A stretch of 8,313 nucleotides of DNA from Curvibacter sp. (GTDB lineage: Bacteria; Pseudomonadota; Gammaproteobacteria; Burkholderiales; Burkholderiaceae_C), in assembly GCA_003500955.1 (NCBI GenBank), contig DNQP01000015.1:1-8313 (forward strand), in the 5' to 3' direction. Below the pieces are notes generated by a model. That model did no database searches. It was not told the DNA's origin and was given only the letters and a program-made list of their open reading frames with translations. The position numbers and the translations under genes were made by a program. Positions 1 through 8,306 of this stretch are shown here, one piece after another; position 1 is the stretch's first letter; the number at the start of each line of letters is the position of its first letter.

Positions 1-397
1 TGCCAGGTTCGGGGCGCCAGGTACCGTCGTAACGCGGCTTCTGCTTGGCGGCCATCTGGCGTTCACGCAGAGCGTCGAGTTCCTCCACGCTCATGTAGCA
101 GGGGTAGACATGACCGGCGGCCTGCAACTCGGCCAGCACGGCCTTGTAGCGCTCCATACGCTGCATCTGGTAGTAAGGACCTTCGTCGTAATCGAGGCCC
201 AGCCAGTCCATGCCTTCGATGATGACGTCGACCGCAGCCTGGGTGGAGCGGTCGAGATCGGTGTCCTCGATGCGCAGGATGAAGTCGCCACCGTGGGCGC
301 GCGCGAAGGCCCAGGGATAAAGCGCCGAGCGGATATTGCCCAGATGGATGAAGCCCGTCGGCGACGGAGCAAAGCGGGTGCGGACGTGTTGAGCCAC
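1..397 (-). CDS. gltX: Glutamate-tRNA ligase, N-terminal part (cut by window edge)
   Basis: GluRS activates glutamate with ATP and loads it onto tRNA-Glu in the cytoplasm. Only the first 132 residues are visible; the 3' end lies beyond base 1. What is seen is the start of a class I Rossmann catalytic domain: [14 protein letters not shown] at about residues 8-21 contains the HIGH-type ATP motif (here HLGN), followed by [18 protein letters not shown] and KPRYDGTWR, all typical of GluRS rather than GlnRS. The KMSKS loop would be off-window. E. coli GluRS has a CxC pair of a zinc site near residue 100; here the stretch reads PCYM, so the second cysteine is absent. The most likely start is GTG at 397-395, just before [13 protein letters not shown]; no in-frame ATG lies between it and the metZ stop, and no clear Shine-Dalgarno is visible. 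It is 23 bases downstream of metZ and probably the sixth gene of the leftward operon. Family call is very secure; the exact start is less so. Confidence 0.95.
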   Translation of the reverse strand, partial: MAQHVRTRFAPSPTGFIHLGNIRSALYPWAFARAHGGDFILRIEDTDLDRSTQAAVDVIIEGMDWLGLDYDEGPYYQMQRMERYKAVLAELQAAGHVYPCYMSVEELDALRERQMAAKQKPRYDGTWRPEPG

Positions 398-420
398 AGC
401 TATCAGTTCGGTTCGAAAAA

Positions 421-1635
421 TCAGGACAGGGTGTTCAGGCCACGCGCGAGGTCGTCCTGCACATCCTGTGGGTGTTCCAGTCCCACCGCCACGCGGATCA
501 GACCCTGTCCGATGCCTGCGGCCTGGCGCTGGGCCTCGGACAGCTTGCCATGCGAGGTGCTGGCGGGGTGGGTGAGCAGGGTCTTGGTGTCACCCAGGTT
601 GGTGCACAGCGAGAGGGTCTGCAGCGTGTCCAGCACATGGAAAGCACGCGCACGCGCCTGCTCGGGGCCGCTGGCCTTGACGTCGAAGGACAGCACGGCG
701 CCGCCCAGCCCGTTCATCTGCTGCATGGACAGGGCGTGCTGGGGATGTGAGGCCAGGCCCGGGTAGTACACGCGCGCCACGGCCGGGTGCTGCTCCAGCC
801 AGACCGCCAGCTCGTGCGCCAGCGCGCTCTGGGCGCGCATGCGCAGGTCCAGGGTCTCCAGGCCCTTGAGCACCACCCAGGCATTGAAGGGCGAGAGCAC
901 CATGCCACTGTTCTTCTGCACAGGCAGGAACTTCTCCAGCACCATCTTCTCGCTCGCGCACAGGGCACCGGCCATCACACGGCCCTGGCCGTCGAGGTAT
1001 TTGGTACCCGAGTGCATGATGATGTCGGCGCCCATCTCGATGGGGCGCTGCAGGGCCGGCGTGGCAAAGCAGTTGTCCACGGCCAGCAGGGCGCCGGCGT
1101 TGTGCGCCAGCTCGGCCAGGGCCCGGATGTCGCAGACCTCGGTCAGCGGGTTGGTGGGCGTCTCGGCAAACAGCAGGCACGTGTTGGGGCGGATGGCCGC
1201 CTTCCAGGCGGCCAGATCGGTCTGCGGCACGGCCGTGGACTCGACGCCGAAGCGCGCGAACTCCGAGCCGATGAGCTTGATCGTCGAGCCGAACATGGAC
1301 TGCGAGAAGACCACATGGTCACCGGCCTTGAGCAGGCTGAAGCACATGAGCATGATGGCCGACATGCCGGAGGACGTGGCCATGCAGGCCTCGGTGCCCT
1401 CGAGCGCCGCCAGGCGCTGCTCCATGCTGCTGACCGTGGGATTGCCGGAGCGGCCGTAGGTGTAGCCTTCTTCCTCCCCCGCGAAACGGCGCGCCGAGGC
1501 CTCGGCGCTGGGCTGCACATAGCCGCTCGTCAGATACAGGGCCTCGGAGTTCTCTCCGTACTGGCTGCGCGCGACCGCGGCGCGCACGGCCAATGTCTGC
1601 AGGTGCAGGCCGTCCTTGCCTTGCTTGCCGCTCAT
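421..1635 (-). CDS. metZ: O-succinylhomoserine sulfhydrylase (PLP enzyme)
   Basis: This enzyme makes homocysteine directly from an O-acylhomoserine (O-succinylhomoserine in MetZ) and sulfide, feeding methionine synthesis. The 404-residue protein is a complete Cys/Met-metabolism PLP enzyme. YGRSGNPT at 60-67 gives the Tyr and Arg that bind the PLP phosphate of the neighbouring subunit; SSGMSAI (88-94) is the cofactor-phosphate loop; ETPTNP (158-163) and VDNCF (186-190) hold the Asp (D187) for the pyridine nitrogen; SGTKYLDG (209-216) holds the Schiff-base lysine K212. The ATG at 1635 was chosen because the protein then begins like family members and an AGGGAG Shine-Dalgarno lies 9 bases upstream; the reading frame continues 20 codons further but overlaps purF. 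It follows purF after only 4 bases. Substrate choice (succinyl versus acetyl homoserine, or cystathionine gamma-synthase) is from overall resemblance and purF linkage and could be wrong; the fold and PLP chemistry are secure. Confidence 0.92.
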   Translation of the reverse strand: MSGKQGKDGLHLQTLAVRAAVARSQYGENSEALYLTSGYVQPSAEASARRFAGEEEGYTYGRSGNPTVSSMEQRLAALEGTEACMATSSGMSAIMLMCFSLLKAGDHVVFSQSMFGSTIKLIGSEFARFGVESTAVPQTDLAAWKAAIRPNTCLLFAETPTNPLTEVCDIRALAELAHNAGALLAVDNCFATPALQRPIEMGADIIMHSGTKYLDGQGRVMAGALCASEKMVLEKFLPVQKNSGMVLSPFNAWVVLKGLETLDLRMRAQSALAHELAVWLEQHPAVARVYYPGLASHPQHALSMQQMNGLGGAVLSFDVKASGPEQARARAFHVLDTLQTLSLCTNLGDTKTLLTHPASTSHGKLSEAQRQAAGIGQGLIRVAVGLEHPQDVQDDLARGLNTLS

Positions 1636-1639
1636 ATCC

Positions 1640-3145
1640 TCAGTCTCCCTGGTGGTTGGGCAGGGCCAGGCGCGAGGTGTCGGCATCCTCCTCATCGCCC
1701 TTGACGCGGGCCGAGTTCATGCGCTCGATGTCCGCGGCCTGGATATCGCCGGTGACGTAGATGCCGTCGAAGCAGGAGGCATCGAAGCCACTGAGCTGCG
1801 GGTTCAGACGACCCACGGCCTGCTTCATGGCATCGACGTCCTGGTAGATCAGCGCGTCCGCACCGATGATCTGGCGTACCTCTTCCACGGTGCGGCCATG
1901 CGCCACCAGTTCCTCGACGGTGGGAATGTCGATACCGTAGACGTCGGGGTAGCGCACGGGCGGTGCGGCGCTGGCCATGTAGACCTTGTTGGCGCCAGCC
2001 TCGCGTGCCATCTGCACGATCTCGCGGCTGGTGGTGCCGCGCACGATGGAATCGTCCACCAGCAGCACATTGCGGCCCTTGAACTCGCTGCCGATCACAT
2101 TGAGTTTCTGACGCACGCTCTTCTTGCGCACGGCTTGGCCCGGCATGATGAAAGTGCGGCCGACGTAGCGGTTCTTCACGAAGCCCTCGCGGTAGGGCAG
2201 GCCCAGCAGCTGTGCGAGCTGCATGGCGCTGGGGCGGCTGGACTCGGGAATGGGGATGACCACGTCGATCTCGCTCGGCGGCACCGTGGAGACCACACGC
2301 TTGGCCAGTGTCTCGCCCAGGTTCAGGCGCGCCTGGTAGACCGAAATGCCGTCCATGACGGAATCGGGCCGCGCCAGGTAGACGAACTCGAAGATGCAGG
2401 GGTTGAGGCGCGGGACATCGGCGCACTGCTGGGCGCTGATGCGTCCCTCCAGGTCCACGAAGACGGCCTCGCCCGGCGCCACGTCGCGCTCGAACACATG
2501 GCCCGTGCCCTCGAGCACCACGGACTCGCTGGCCAGCATGACCGTGCCATCCGGGCTGCGGCCAAAGCACAGCGGACGGATACCGTAGGGGTCGCGGAAG
2601 GCCAGCACGCCGTGGCCGGCGATCAGCGCGATCACGGCATAGGAGCCGCGGATGCGCTTGTGCACTGCACGCACGGCGGTGAATACGTCGCCCACACGCA
2701 GCGGCTTGCCGCGCGTGGCCTTGTCCATCTCGTCAGCCAGCACGTTGAGCAGCACCTCGGAATCGCTCTCGGTGTTGATGTGGCGGTGATCGGTGTTGAA
2801 CAGCTCGGCCTTGAGGGCCTGGGCATTGGTCAGGTTGCCGTTGTGCACCAGCACGATGCCGAAGGGCGCGTTGACGTAGAAAGGCTGGGCTTCTTCCTCG
2901 CTGAAGGCGTTGCCGGCCGTGGGGTAGCGCGCCTGGCCCAGGCCGCAGTTGCCCGGCAGCGCGCGCATATTGCGCGTGCGGAACACGTCCTTGACCATGC
3001 CCTTGGCCTTGTGCATGAAGAACTTGCGTTCCTGCTGGGTCACGATACCGGCCGCGTCCTGCCCGCGATGTTGCAGCAGCAGCAGCGAGTCATAGATCAG
3101 CTGATTCACGGGTGCGTTGCTGACAACGCCGACGATTCCACACAT
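1640..3145 (-). CDS. purF: Amidophosphoribosyltransferase (first step of purine synthesis)
   Basis: PurF converts PRPP and glutamine to 5-phosphoribosylamine, glutamate and pyrophosphate, the committed step of de novo purine synthesis. The 501 residues match the E. coli length (about 505). The N-terminus MCGIVGV places the Ntn-hydrolase nucleophile at Cys2 with no propeptide, so only Met1 removal is needed. LQHRGQD (24-30), R73 in QARYPTAG, HNGN (101-104) and the SDSE Asp (128) form the glutaminase site. The C-terminal phosphoribosyltransferase domain carries the PRPP loop VLLVDDSIVRGTT at 360-372. I see no cysteine set like that of the Fe-S Bacillus type, so this is the E. coli-like class. 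The ATG at 3145 is fixed by the catalytic Cys2, with a GGAAG Shine-Dalgarno 7 bases upstream. It lies 38 bases after cvpA and 4 bases before metZ. Its glutamate product and need for formyl-folate link it functionally to folC in the same operon. Confidence 0.98.
   Translation of the reverse strand: MCGIVGVVSNAPVNQLIYDSLLLLQHRGQDAAGIVTQQERKFFMHKAKGMVKDVFRTRNMRALPGNCGLGQARYPTAGNAFSEEEAQPFYVNAPFGIVLVHNGNLTNAQALKAELFNTDHRHINTESDSEVLLNVLADEMDKATRGKPLRVGDVFTAVRAVHKRIRGSYAVIALIAGHGVLAFRDPYGIRPLCFGRSPDGTVMLASESVVLEGTGHVFERDVAPGEAVFVDLEGRISAQQCADVPRLNPCIFEFVYLARPDSVMDGISVYQARLNLGETLAKRVVSTVPPSEIDVVIPIPESSRPSAMQLAQLLGLPYREGFVKNRYVGRTFIMPGQAVRKKSVRQKLNVIGSEFKGRNVLLVDDSIVRGTTSREIVQMAREAGANKVYMASAAPPVRYPDVYGIDIPTVEELVAHGRTVEEVRQIIGADALIYQDVDAMKQAVGRLNPQLSGFDASCFDGIYVTGDIQAADIERMNSARVKGDEEDADTSRLALPNHQGD
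1645..1650 (-). promoter_or_regulatory. Shine-Dalgarno of metZ, inside the purF 3' end
   Basis: On the minus strand AGGGAG lies 9 bases before the metZ ATG and within the last sense codons of purF (Gln-Gly-Asp). It decides the metZ start at 1635 over the longer in-frame extension. It also means that ribosomes finishing purF pass over the metZ initiation site, consistent with translational coupling. Confidence 0.7.
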
Positions 3146-3161
3146 AGTTTCACTTCCAGTC

Positions 3162-3177
3162 GGGAGCAGCGGCTCCC
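3162..3177 (-). other. Small hairpin between cvpA and purF
   Basis: GGGAGC pairs with GCTCCC around a 4-base loop, a perfect 6-bp stem in the 38-base gap between the cvpA stop and the purF start. It ends 4 bases before the purF Shine-Dalgarno on the minus-strand transcript. There is no U-tract, so it is not a terminator. It could tune mRNA stability or purF translation, but a 6-bp stem in GC-rich DNA can also be chance. Confidence 0.3.
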
Positions 3178-3183
3178 ATCGCT

Positions 3184-3669
3184 TCAGGGCAAATACTTTC
3201 CTGCGCTGGCGGGCAGCATGGGCTTGAGCTTCTTCAGGCTCCAGATCGAGGTGTCGGCCACCAGCGAGTCACGCCACCAGGCCTGGTCCTTCACCGGCGT
3301 CATCAGCACGAACACCGTCATCGCCAGCACCAGGATGATGGCGCGCAGCACGCCGAAGGCCCCACCCAGCACCCGGTCCACCGGGCGCAGACCAGCCTGC
3401 TCGATCAGCTTGGGCAGGCCCCACACGACCACCCCTCCCACAAACACCGACACCACGAAGACCAGCACGAAACCGGCGATGTGGATCAGGGTCTCGGAGC
3501 CGCTATCGATGGGCAGCATGCGCCCCACCTCGTCGCCCAGCCACTGCGCCAGCACCAGGGCCAACAGCCAGTTCAGCACCGAGAGCACCTCGTACACGAA
3601 ACCCCGCCAGACGCCCAGACCGATGGAGGCCAGCAGCCCCAGCAAAAAAAGCCAGTCCAGGACGGTCAT
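3184..3669 (-). CDS. cvpA: CvpA family inner-membrane protein
   Basis: CvpA proteins are small polytopic inner-membrane proteins; the E. coli member is needed for colicin V production and sits just upstream of purF, as here. The molecular role is not settled. The 161-residue product begins MTVLDWLFL and has about four hydrophobic segments, roughly residues 4-20, 28-43, 62-86 and 104-124. The conserved family features WRGFVYEVLSVL (21-32) and the segment RPVDRVLGGAFGVLRA (95-110) are present, followed by a short polar tail. I chose ATG 3669 because family members typically begin at this Met. An alternative GTG at 3681 adds four residues and overlaps the dedD stop as GTGA, which would favour translational coupling; the sequence alone does not decide. 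It is the third gene of the leftward operon, 38 bases before purF. Confidence 0.9.
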   Translation of the reverse strand: MTVLDWLFLLGLLASIGLGVWRGFVYEVLSVLNWLLALVLAQWLGDEVGRMLPIDSGSETLIHIAGFVLVFVVSVFVGGVVVWGLPKLIEQAGLRPVDRVLGGAFGVLRAIILVLAMTVFVLMTPVKDQAWWRDSLVADTSIWSLKKLKPMLPASAGKYLP

Positions 3670-3677
3670 GGCCACGC

Positions 3678-4334
3678 TCACAGACTCAGCACCGAGGCCG
3701 GCAAATCAAGCTTCTTGATCTTTTCAGCAGCGCGCTCGGCCTCGGCCTTGCTGGCAAACGGGCCGGCACGCACACGGATGCGCTTGCCTTCCTTGGTCTC
3801 GACGGCCTGGGTGTAGTTCTTGAGCCCGGCGCGCTCGAGCTTGGCGCGCGCCTCACGCGCCCGGGTCTCCTCGGCAAAGGAACCCACCTGCACCACATAG
3901 CGATTCTCGGCCGCGGGCTTGGGCGCCTCAACCTTCTTGATCTCGGCTTTGGCTTCGGGTTTGGCCTCAGGCTTGACTGAGCGGGGTTCCGGTTTGGTGG
4001 CCGGCTTCTCGGCCGGCGCGGGTTCGGCCTGGGTCACCACACCGGAGGCCGCTGCCGAGGGAGCAGCGGGCGTCTCGCTGGCCGCAGCGGGGGCCGGCGG
4101 CGCGGCCAGCGGCAGCACCTTGTTCTTGTCGGGAATCTCGATCGGCAGGTCCACGGCCACGGGGCGGGGCTGCTTGTCGACCAGCAGCGGAAAGCCGATG
4201 ACGCCGATCAGCACCAGGATGGCCGAACCGATCAGGCGGTTCTTGGCGCGGCGGCGCAGCACCTCCACGCTTTCGGGCTGCGCGGCGGGGGCTGTCTGTT
4301 CGTCACCACCCTTGCGGAACTTGAAGAAGGCCAT
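3678..4334 (-). CDS. dedD: SPOR-domain membrane protein, DedD-like
   Basis: SPOR proteins bind glycan strands lacking stem peptides in septal peptidoglycan and so gather at the division site; E. coli DedD supports constriction. The 218-residue protein has a cytoplasmic N-terminus with basic residues (RRRAKNR, 28-33), one membrane anchor at about 34-52, a low-complexity Pro/Ala/Glu/Lys-rich periplasmic linker at about 75-143, and a C-terminal SPOR domain at about 145-217. The domain opens YVVQVGSFAEETRARE and repeats the pattern at RIRVRAGPFASKAEAE, the typical two-half SPOR layout. The architecture (N-in anchor, disordered linker, terminal SPOR) and the folC-dedD-cvpA-purF order both match E. 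coli, which is why the symbol is used; other SPOR proteins share the domain layout. It starts 11 bases after folC and its stop lies next to, or overlaps, the cvpA start. Confidence 0.88.
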   Translation of the reverse strand: MAFFKFRKGGDEQTAPAAQPESVEVLRRRAKNRLIGSAILVLIGVIGFPLLVDKQPRPVAVDLPIEIPDKNKVLPLAAPPAPAAASETPAAPSAAASGVVTQAEPAPAEKPATKPEPRSVKPEAKPEAKAEIKKVEAPKPAAENRYVVQVGSFAEETRAREARAKLERAGLKNYTQAVETKEGKRIRVRAGPFASKAEAERAAEKIKKLDLPASVLSL

Positions 4335-4345
4335 GAAGTCGGGAC

Positions 4346-5653
4346 TCAGTTTTGGAGATGCTGGGCTGAGAGGCGCGGCACGCCTTCCTTCAGAACGCCA
4401 CCGACTGTGTAGAACGATCCGAAGACCACGATTCTATCAGCGGGGTCCGCCACGGACAGGGCCGCACGCAGGGCGACCAGGGGCTCGGCATGGGTGCTGG
4501 AAACGGCCTGTACACGGGGGTTCAGCGCCTGGCAACGGGCCTGCAGATCGGCCGCGCCGGCCGCGCGCAGCGTGGGCAGGTCCGTGAAGTACCAGCGGTC
4601 GATCAGCGGCATGATGCGCGCCAGCATGGGCGCCAGGTCCTTGTCGGCCATGGCGCCGAAAACGGCATGGGTCGTCGGGTAATAGCCCATGGCGTCGAGG
4701 TTGGCCGTGAGTGCGGCCACCGAATGCGGGTTGTGCGCCACGTCCAGCACCAGCGTGGGCTGGCCGGGGATGATCTGGAAACGCCCGGGCAGCTCCACGA
4801 AAGCCAGGCCATTGCGCACCGCCTGGGCGGTGACGGGCAGCTGTTCGCGCAGGGCCGTGAGCGCGGCCAGCACGCCGGCCGCGTTGACCAGCTGGTTGGC
4901 GCCGCGCAGCGCCGGATAGGCCAGGCCGCTGTAGCGCCGCCCGCGTCCGGCCCAGCCCCACTGCTGCTTGTCGCCCGAGTAGTTGAAGTCGCGCCCGAAG
5001 CGCCAGAGATCGGCGTCGATGGCCGTCGCATGATCGATCACGCTTTGCGGCGGGATGGGATCGCTCACGATCACAGGCCGCCCCGTGCGCATGACGCCGG
5101 CCTTTTCGCGACCGATGCTCTCGCGGTCAGGACCCAGCAACTCCATGTGGTCCAGATCGATGCTGGTGATGATGGCGCAGTCGGCATCGATGATGTTCAC
5201 GGCATCCAGCCGCCCGCCCAGGCCCACCTCGAGCACGGCCACGTCCACGCCCGCATGGGCAATGCAGTCCAGGATGGCCAGGGTGGTGAACTCGAAATAG
5301 CTCAGCGAGATCTCGTCCCCCTTCGTGCGGGCCTGCTCGACCCGCTCAAAGGACGGCAGCAGCGCACCGGCCTGGACGGACTCACCCAGCAGGCGCAGAC
5401 GCTCTTCGAAATGCACCAGATGCGGCGAGGTGTAGACCCCGGTGCGGTAGCCGGCCTGGCCCAGGATGGACTCCAGCATGGCGCAGGTCGAGCCCTTGCC
5501 ATTGGTGCCGGCGACGGTGATCACAGGGCAGTCCAGACGCAGGTCCATACGCTGCGCCACGGCCTTGACGCGGTCCAGGCCGAGCTCGATGGTCTTGGGA
5601 TGCAGGCGCTCGCAGTGGGCGAGCCAGTCGGGTAGCGTGTTCAAACTCGGCAT
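4346..5653 (-). CDS. folC: Bifunctional folylpolyglutamate / dihydrofolate synthase
   Basis: FolC adds glutamate to folates and, in the bacterial bifunctional form, first joins glutamate to dihydropteroate. It is a Mur-ligase-family ATP enzyme in the cytoplasm. In the 435-residue product the P-loop GTNGKGS lies at 49-55, followed by TSPHLVHFEERLRL (75-88), the LEVGLGGRLDAVN segment (141-153), SIDLDHMELLG (164-174), GREKAG with the likely carbamylated lysine K184, and the C-terminal-domain motif LDVAHNPHS (303-311). Length fits the E. coli enzyme (about 422). The start is the ATG at 5653 (MPSLNTLPDWL); the frame stays open for 53 more codons upstream, but these run antisense through the start of the ArsC-like gene and have no family resemblance. 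No Shine-Dalgarno is visible. It is probably the first gene of the leftward operon, since the next gene upstream diverges 18 bases away. Confidence 0.96.
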   Translation of the reverse strand: MPSLNTLPDWLAHCERLHPKTIELGLDRVKAVAQRMDLRLDCPVITVAGTNGKGSTCAMLESILGQAGYRTGVYTSPHLVHFEERLRLLGESVQAGALLPSFERVEQARTKGDEISLSYFEFTTLAILDCIAHAGVDVAVLEVGLGGRLDAVNIIDADCAIITSIDLDHMELLGPDRESIGREKAGVMRTGRPVIVSDPIPPQSVIDHATAIDADLWRFGRDFNYSGDKQQWGWAGRGRRYSGLAYPALRGANQLVNAAGVLAALTALREQLPVTAQAVRNGLAFVELPGRFQIIPGQPTLVLDVAHNPHSVAALTANLDAMGYYPTTHAVFGAMADKDLAPMLARIMPLIDRWYFTDLPTLRAAGAADLQARCQALNPRVQAVSSTHAEPLVALRAALSVADPADRIVVFGSFYTVGGVLKEGVPRLSAQHLQN

Positions 5654-5671
5654 AGCGCAGAATTGTCGCCC
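5654..5671. promoter_or_regulatory. 18-base divergent start region, possible paired -10 elements
   Basis: Only 18 bases separate the ATG of folC (minus) from the ATG of the ArsC-like gene (plus), and neither ATG has a Shine-Dalgarno. On the plus strand CAGAAT (5658-5663) and on the minus strand GACAAT (5667-5662) each match TATAAT at 4 of 6 positions. Each sits exactly 8 bases before its ATG, overlapping at a shared AATT-like core. This spacing would suit leaderless transcripts. No convincing -35 box is seen on either side, so the promoter call is weak; alternatively the promoters lie inside the opposing genes. Confidence 0.3.
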
Positions 5672-6031
5672 ATGAAGCAATCCATCACTCTTTACGGCAT
5701 CCCCAACTGCGACACAGTCAAGAAGGCGCGCGCCTGGCTCAGGGAACAGCAGGTGGCGGTGACCTTCCACGATTTCAAGAAGCAGGGCGTGCCCGAAGAC
5801 CGGCTGGACCATTGGTTGGCCACGGTGGGCTGGGAAAAGCTGCTCAATCGCCAGGGCACGACCTGGCGCAAGCTCGATCCGGCCACCCAGGCCGGCGTGC
5901 GCGATGCCCAGAGCGCGCGCTCACTGATGCTGGCCCAGGCCAGCCTGATCAAGCGCCCCTTGGTGGAATGGAACACCCGGGACGTGTCCGTGGGTTTTGA
6001 CGCCGCCAGCTGGCAAAGCCGCCTGCAATAG
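5672..6031 (+). CDS. ArsC/Spx-family reductase-like protein (YffB type)
   Basis: This 119-residue protein belongs to the thioredoxin-fold ArsC/Spx superfamily. ITLYGIPNCDTVKKARAWL at 5-23 is the diagnostic N-terminus, with a single active-site cysteine C13 (not a CxxC pair), followed by a helix. FHDFKKQGVP (32-41) and SLIKRPLVEW (91-100) complete the pattern, with R95 at the place of a conserved Arg of ArsC. Members of this subgroup are usually annotated as arsenate reductase-like or as glutathione-dependent thiol reductases; the true substrate of the YffB type is not established, so arsenic resistance should not be inferred. No ars operon genes (arsR, arsB) are nearby. The start is the ATG at 5672; a TTG three codons earlier is possible but less likely. 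It is divergent from folC, and ppnP begins 49 bases after its stop. Confidence 0.9.
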   Translation: MKQSITLYGIPNCDTVKKARAWLREQQVAVTFHDFKKQGVPEDRLDHWLATVGWEKLLNRQGTTWRKLDPATQAGVRDAQSARSLMLAQASLIKRPLVEWNTRDVSVGFDAASWQSRLQ

Positions 6032-6040
6032 CCCCTGGCT

Positions 6041-6046
6041 TAAAAT
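6041..6046 (+). promoter_or_regulatory. Candidate -10 box of ppnP
   Basis: TAAAAT, in the context CTTAAAATCGCGGG, is a 5 of 6 match to TATAAT and is the only A/T-rich patch in the 49-base gap before ppnP. It is 34 bases before the ATG. The -35 region is not recognisable at a 16-18 base spacing. A 5-bp hairpin (GCGGG/CCCGC, 6048-6062) follows and would lie at or near the 5' end of the transcript. The call is a judgement on one hexamer only. Confidence 0.35.
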
Positions 6047-6080
6047 CGCGGGTTCGCCCCGCAAACTACCGAGTCCCTCT

Positions 6081-6398
6081 ATGAGCACCGAGCAATACAA
6101 CGGCGTGAGCGTCACGACCAAGGCCAATGTCTATTTCGACGGCAAGTGTGTGAGCCACAGCATCACCCTGGCCGACGGCACGAGGAAGTCGGTCGGCGTC
6201 ATCCTGCCCGCCACCCTGACCTTCAACACCGGCGCGCCCGAAATCATGGAATGCGTGGCCGGCAGCTGCGAGTACAAGCTCAAGGGATCGGATACCTGGG
6301 TCAAGTCCTCGGCCGGCGAAAAGTTCAACGTGCCGGGCAACTCGAGCTTCGAGATCCGCGTCAACGAGCCCTACCACTACATCTGCCACTTCGGTTGA
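6081..6398 (+). CDS. ppnP: Pyrimidine/purine nucleoside phosphorylase (YaiE, DUF1255)
   Basis: PpnP-family proteins are small single-domain cupins. The E. coli member YaiE was shown to split several purine and pyrimidine nucleosides with phosphate, giving the free base and ribose 1-phosphate. The 105-residue protein has the expected features: NGVSVTTKANVYFDGKCVSH near the N-terminus, then SVGVILPATLTFNTGAPEIMECVAG (pattern of the family centre), YKLKGSD, and the C-terminal FNVPGNSSFEIRV and YHYICHFG. It is slightly longer than E. coli YaiE (94 residues), mostly at the N-terminus. The ATG at 6081 is the only reasonable start; the ribosome site upstream is weak. A role in nucleobase salvage is family knowledge; nothing in the immediate context (argG downstream, ArsC-like upstream) proves it. 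The stop overlaps an ATG as TGATG, leading into the structured spacer before argG. Confidence 0.93.
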   Translation: MSTEQYNGVSVTTKANVYFDGKCVSHSITLADGTRKSVGVILPATLTFNTGAPEIMECVAGSCEYKLKGSDTWVKSSAGEKFNVPGNSSFEIRVNEPYHYICHFG

Positions 6399-6399
6399 T

Positions 6400-8103
<1,704 letters not shown>

Positions 8104-8107
8104 ACGG

Positions 8108-8134
8108 GCCACCTCGGGGTGGCTTTTCTTTTTT
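8108..8134 (+). terminator. Rho-independent terminator of the argG transcript
   Basis: GCCACC (8108-8113) pairs perfectly with GGTGGC (8118-8123) around a TCGG tetraloop, followed at once by TTTTCTTTTTT. This is a classic intrinsic terminator 4 bases after the stop of the 73-residue gene, and it closes the argG unit on the plus strand. Confidence 0.9.
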
Positions 8135-8144
8135 CTGCGCTGTC

Positions 8145-8202
8145 TTTTTTGCTCTCGTGGCAAGCCGGGTCTCGCCCCGGCGGGCGAATCACTTTCTCTT
8201 GC
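8145..8202. repeat. Downstream repeat, copy 1
   Basis: This 58-base block begins with six T and GCTCTCGTGG and ends ACTTTCTCTTGC. It recurs at 8249-8306 with only two differences (8182 G/A and 8188 A/C). It contains two competing hairpins: GCCGGG/CCCGGC (8164-8169 with 8176-8181) and TCGCCC/GGGCGA (8172-8177 with 8182-8187). The style resembles the ACTTTCTTTTGC...AAAGAAAGT repeats that are common between genes in Comamonadaceae; that link is from memory, not a search. Confidence 0.9.
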
Positions 8203-8218
8203 CTTGCCGAGAGAAAGT
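8191..8218. repeat. Inverted repeat within the downstream repeat unit
   Basis: ACTTTCTCT (8191-8199) is the exact reverse complement of AGAGAAAGT (8210-8218). With T8200-G8209 and G8201-C8208 the stem reaches 11 pairs around a 6-base loop. Copy 2 begins the same stem at 8295; its loop ends in A (8313) where copy 1 has G, which would turn the wobble pair into a normal T-A pair. This suggests that the fold, not only the sequence, is kept. Confidence 0.7.
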
Positions 8219-8248
8219 CAGCAAAGAGAAGGCGACTTCGGCGATGCA

Positions 8249-8306
8249 TTTTTTGCTCTCGTGGCAAGCCGGGTCTCGCCCCGGCAGGCGACTCACTTTC
8301 TCTTGC
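8249..8306. repeat. Downstream repeat, copy 2 (continues past the window)
   Basis: This is the second copy of the 58-base block, exactly 104 bases after the first. Similarity continues to the last base of the window at a lower level (5 mismatches over the 65 comparable bases), so the full unit may be longer and more copies may follow to the right. Confidence 0.9.

Noticed and set aside
1636..1695. Longer metZ start, 20 codons upstream
   Set aside because: The extension overlaps purF, shows no family resemblance and has no ribosome site; ATG 1635 has AGGGAG at good spacing.
1616..3718. A 700-codon open frame on the plus strand, antisense to purF and cvpA
   Set aside because: Its sequence is His/Ala/Gly/Leu-rich with no family resemblance, as expected for the complement of a GC-rich gene, and both genes on the opposite strand are certain.
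4490..5635. A 381-codon open frame on the plus strand, antisense to folC
   Set aside because: It is a GC shadow; folC shows every family motif on the other strand.
5654..5812. Longer folC start inside the ArsC-like gene
   Set aside because: The additional codons are antisense to a well-supported gene and do not look like a FolC N-terminus.
5672..6031. Arsenic resistance locus
   Set aside because: The ArsC-like protein is of the YffB/Spx type and no arsR, arsB, acr3 or related gene is in the window.
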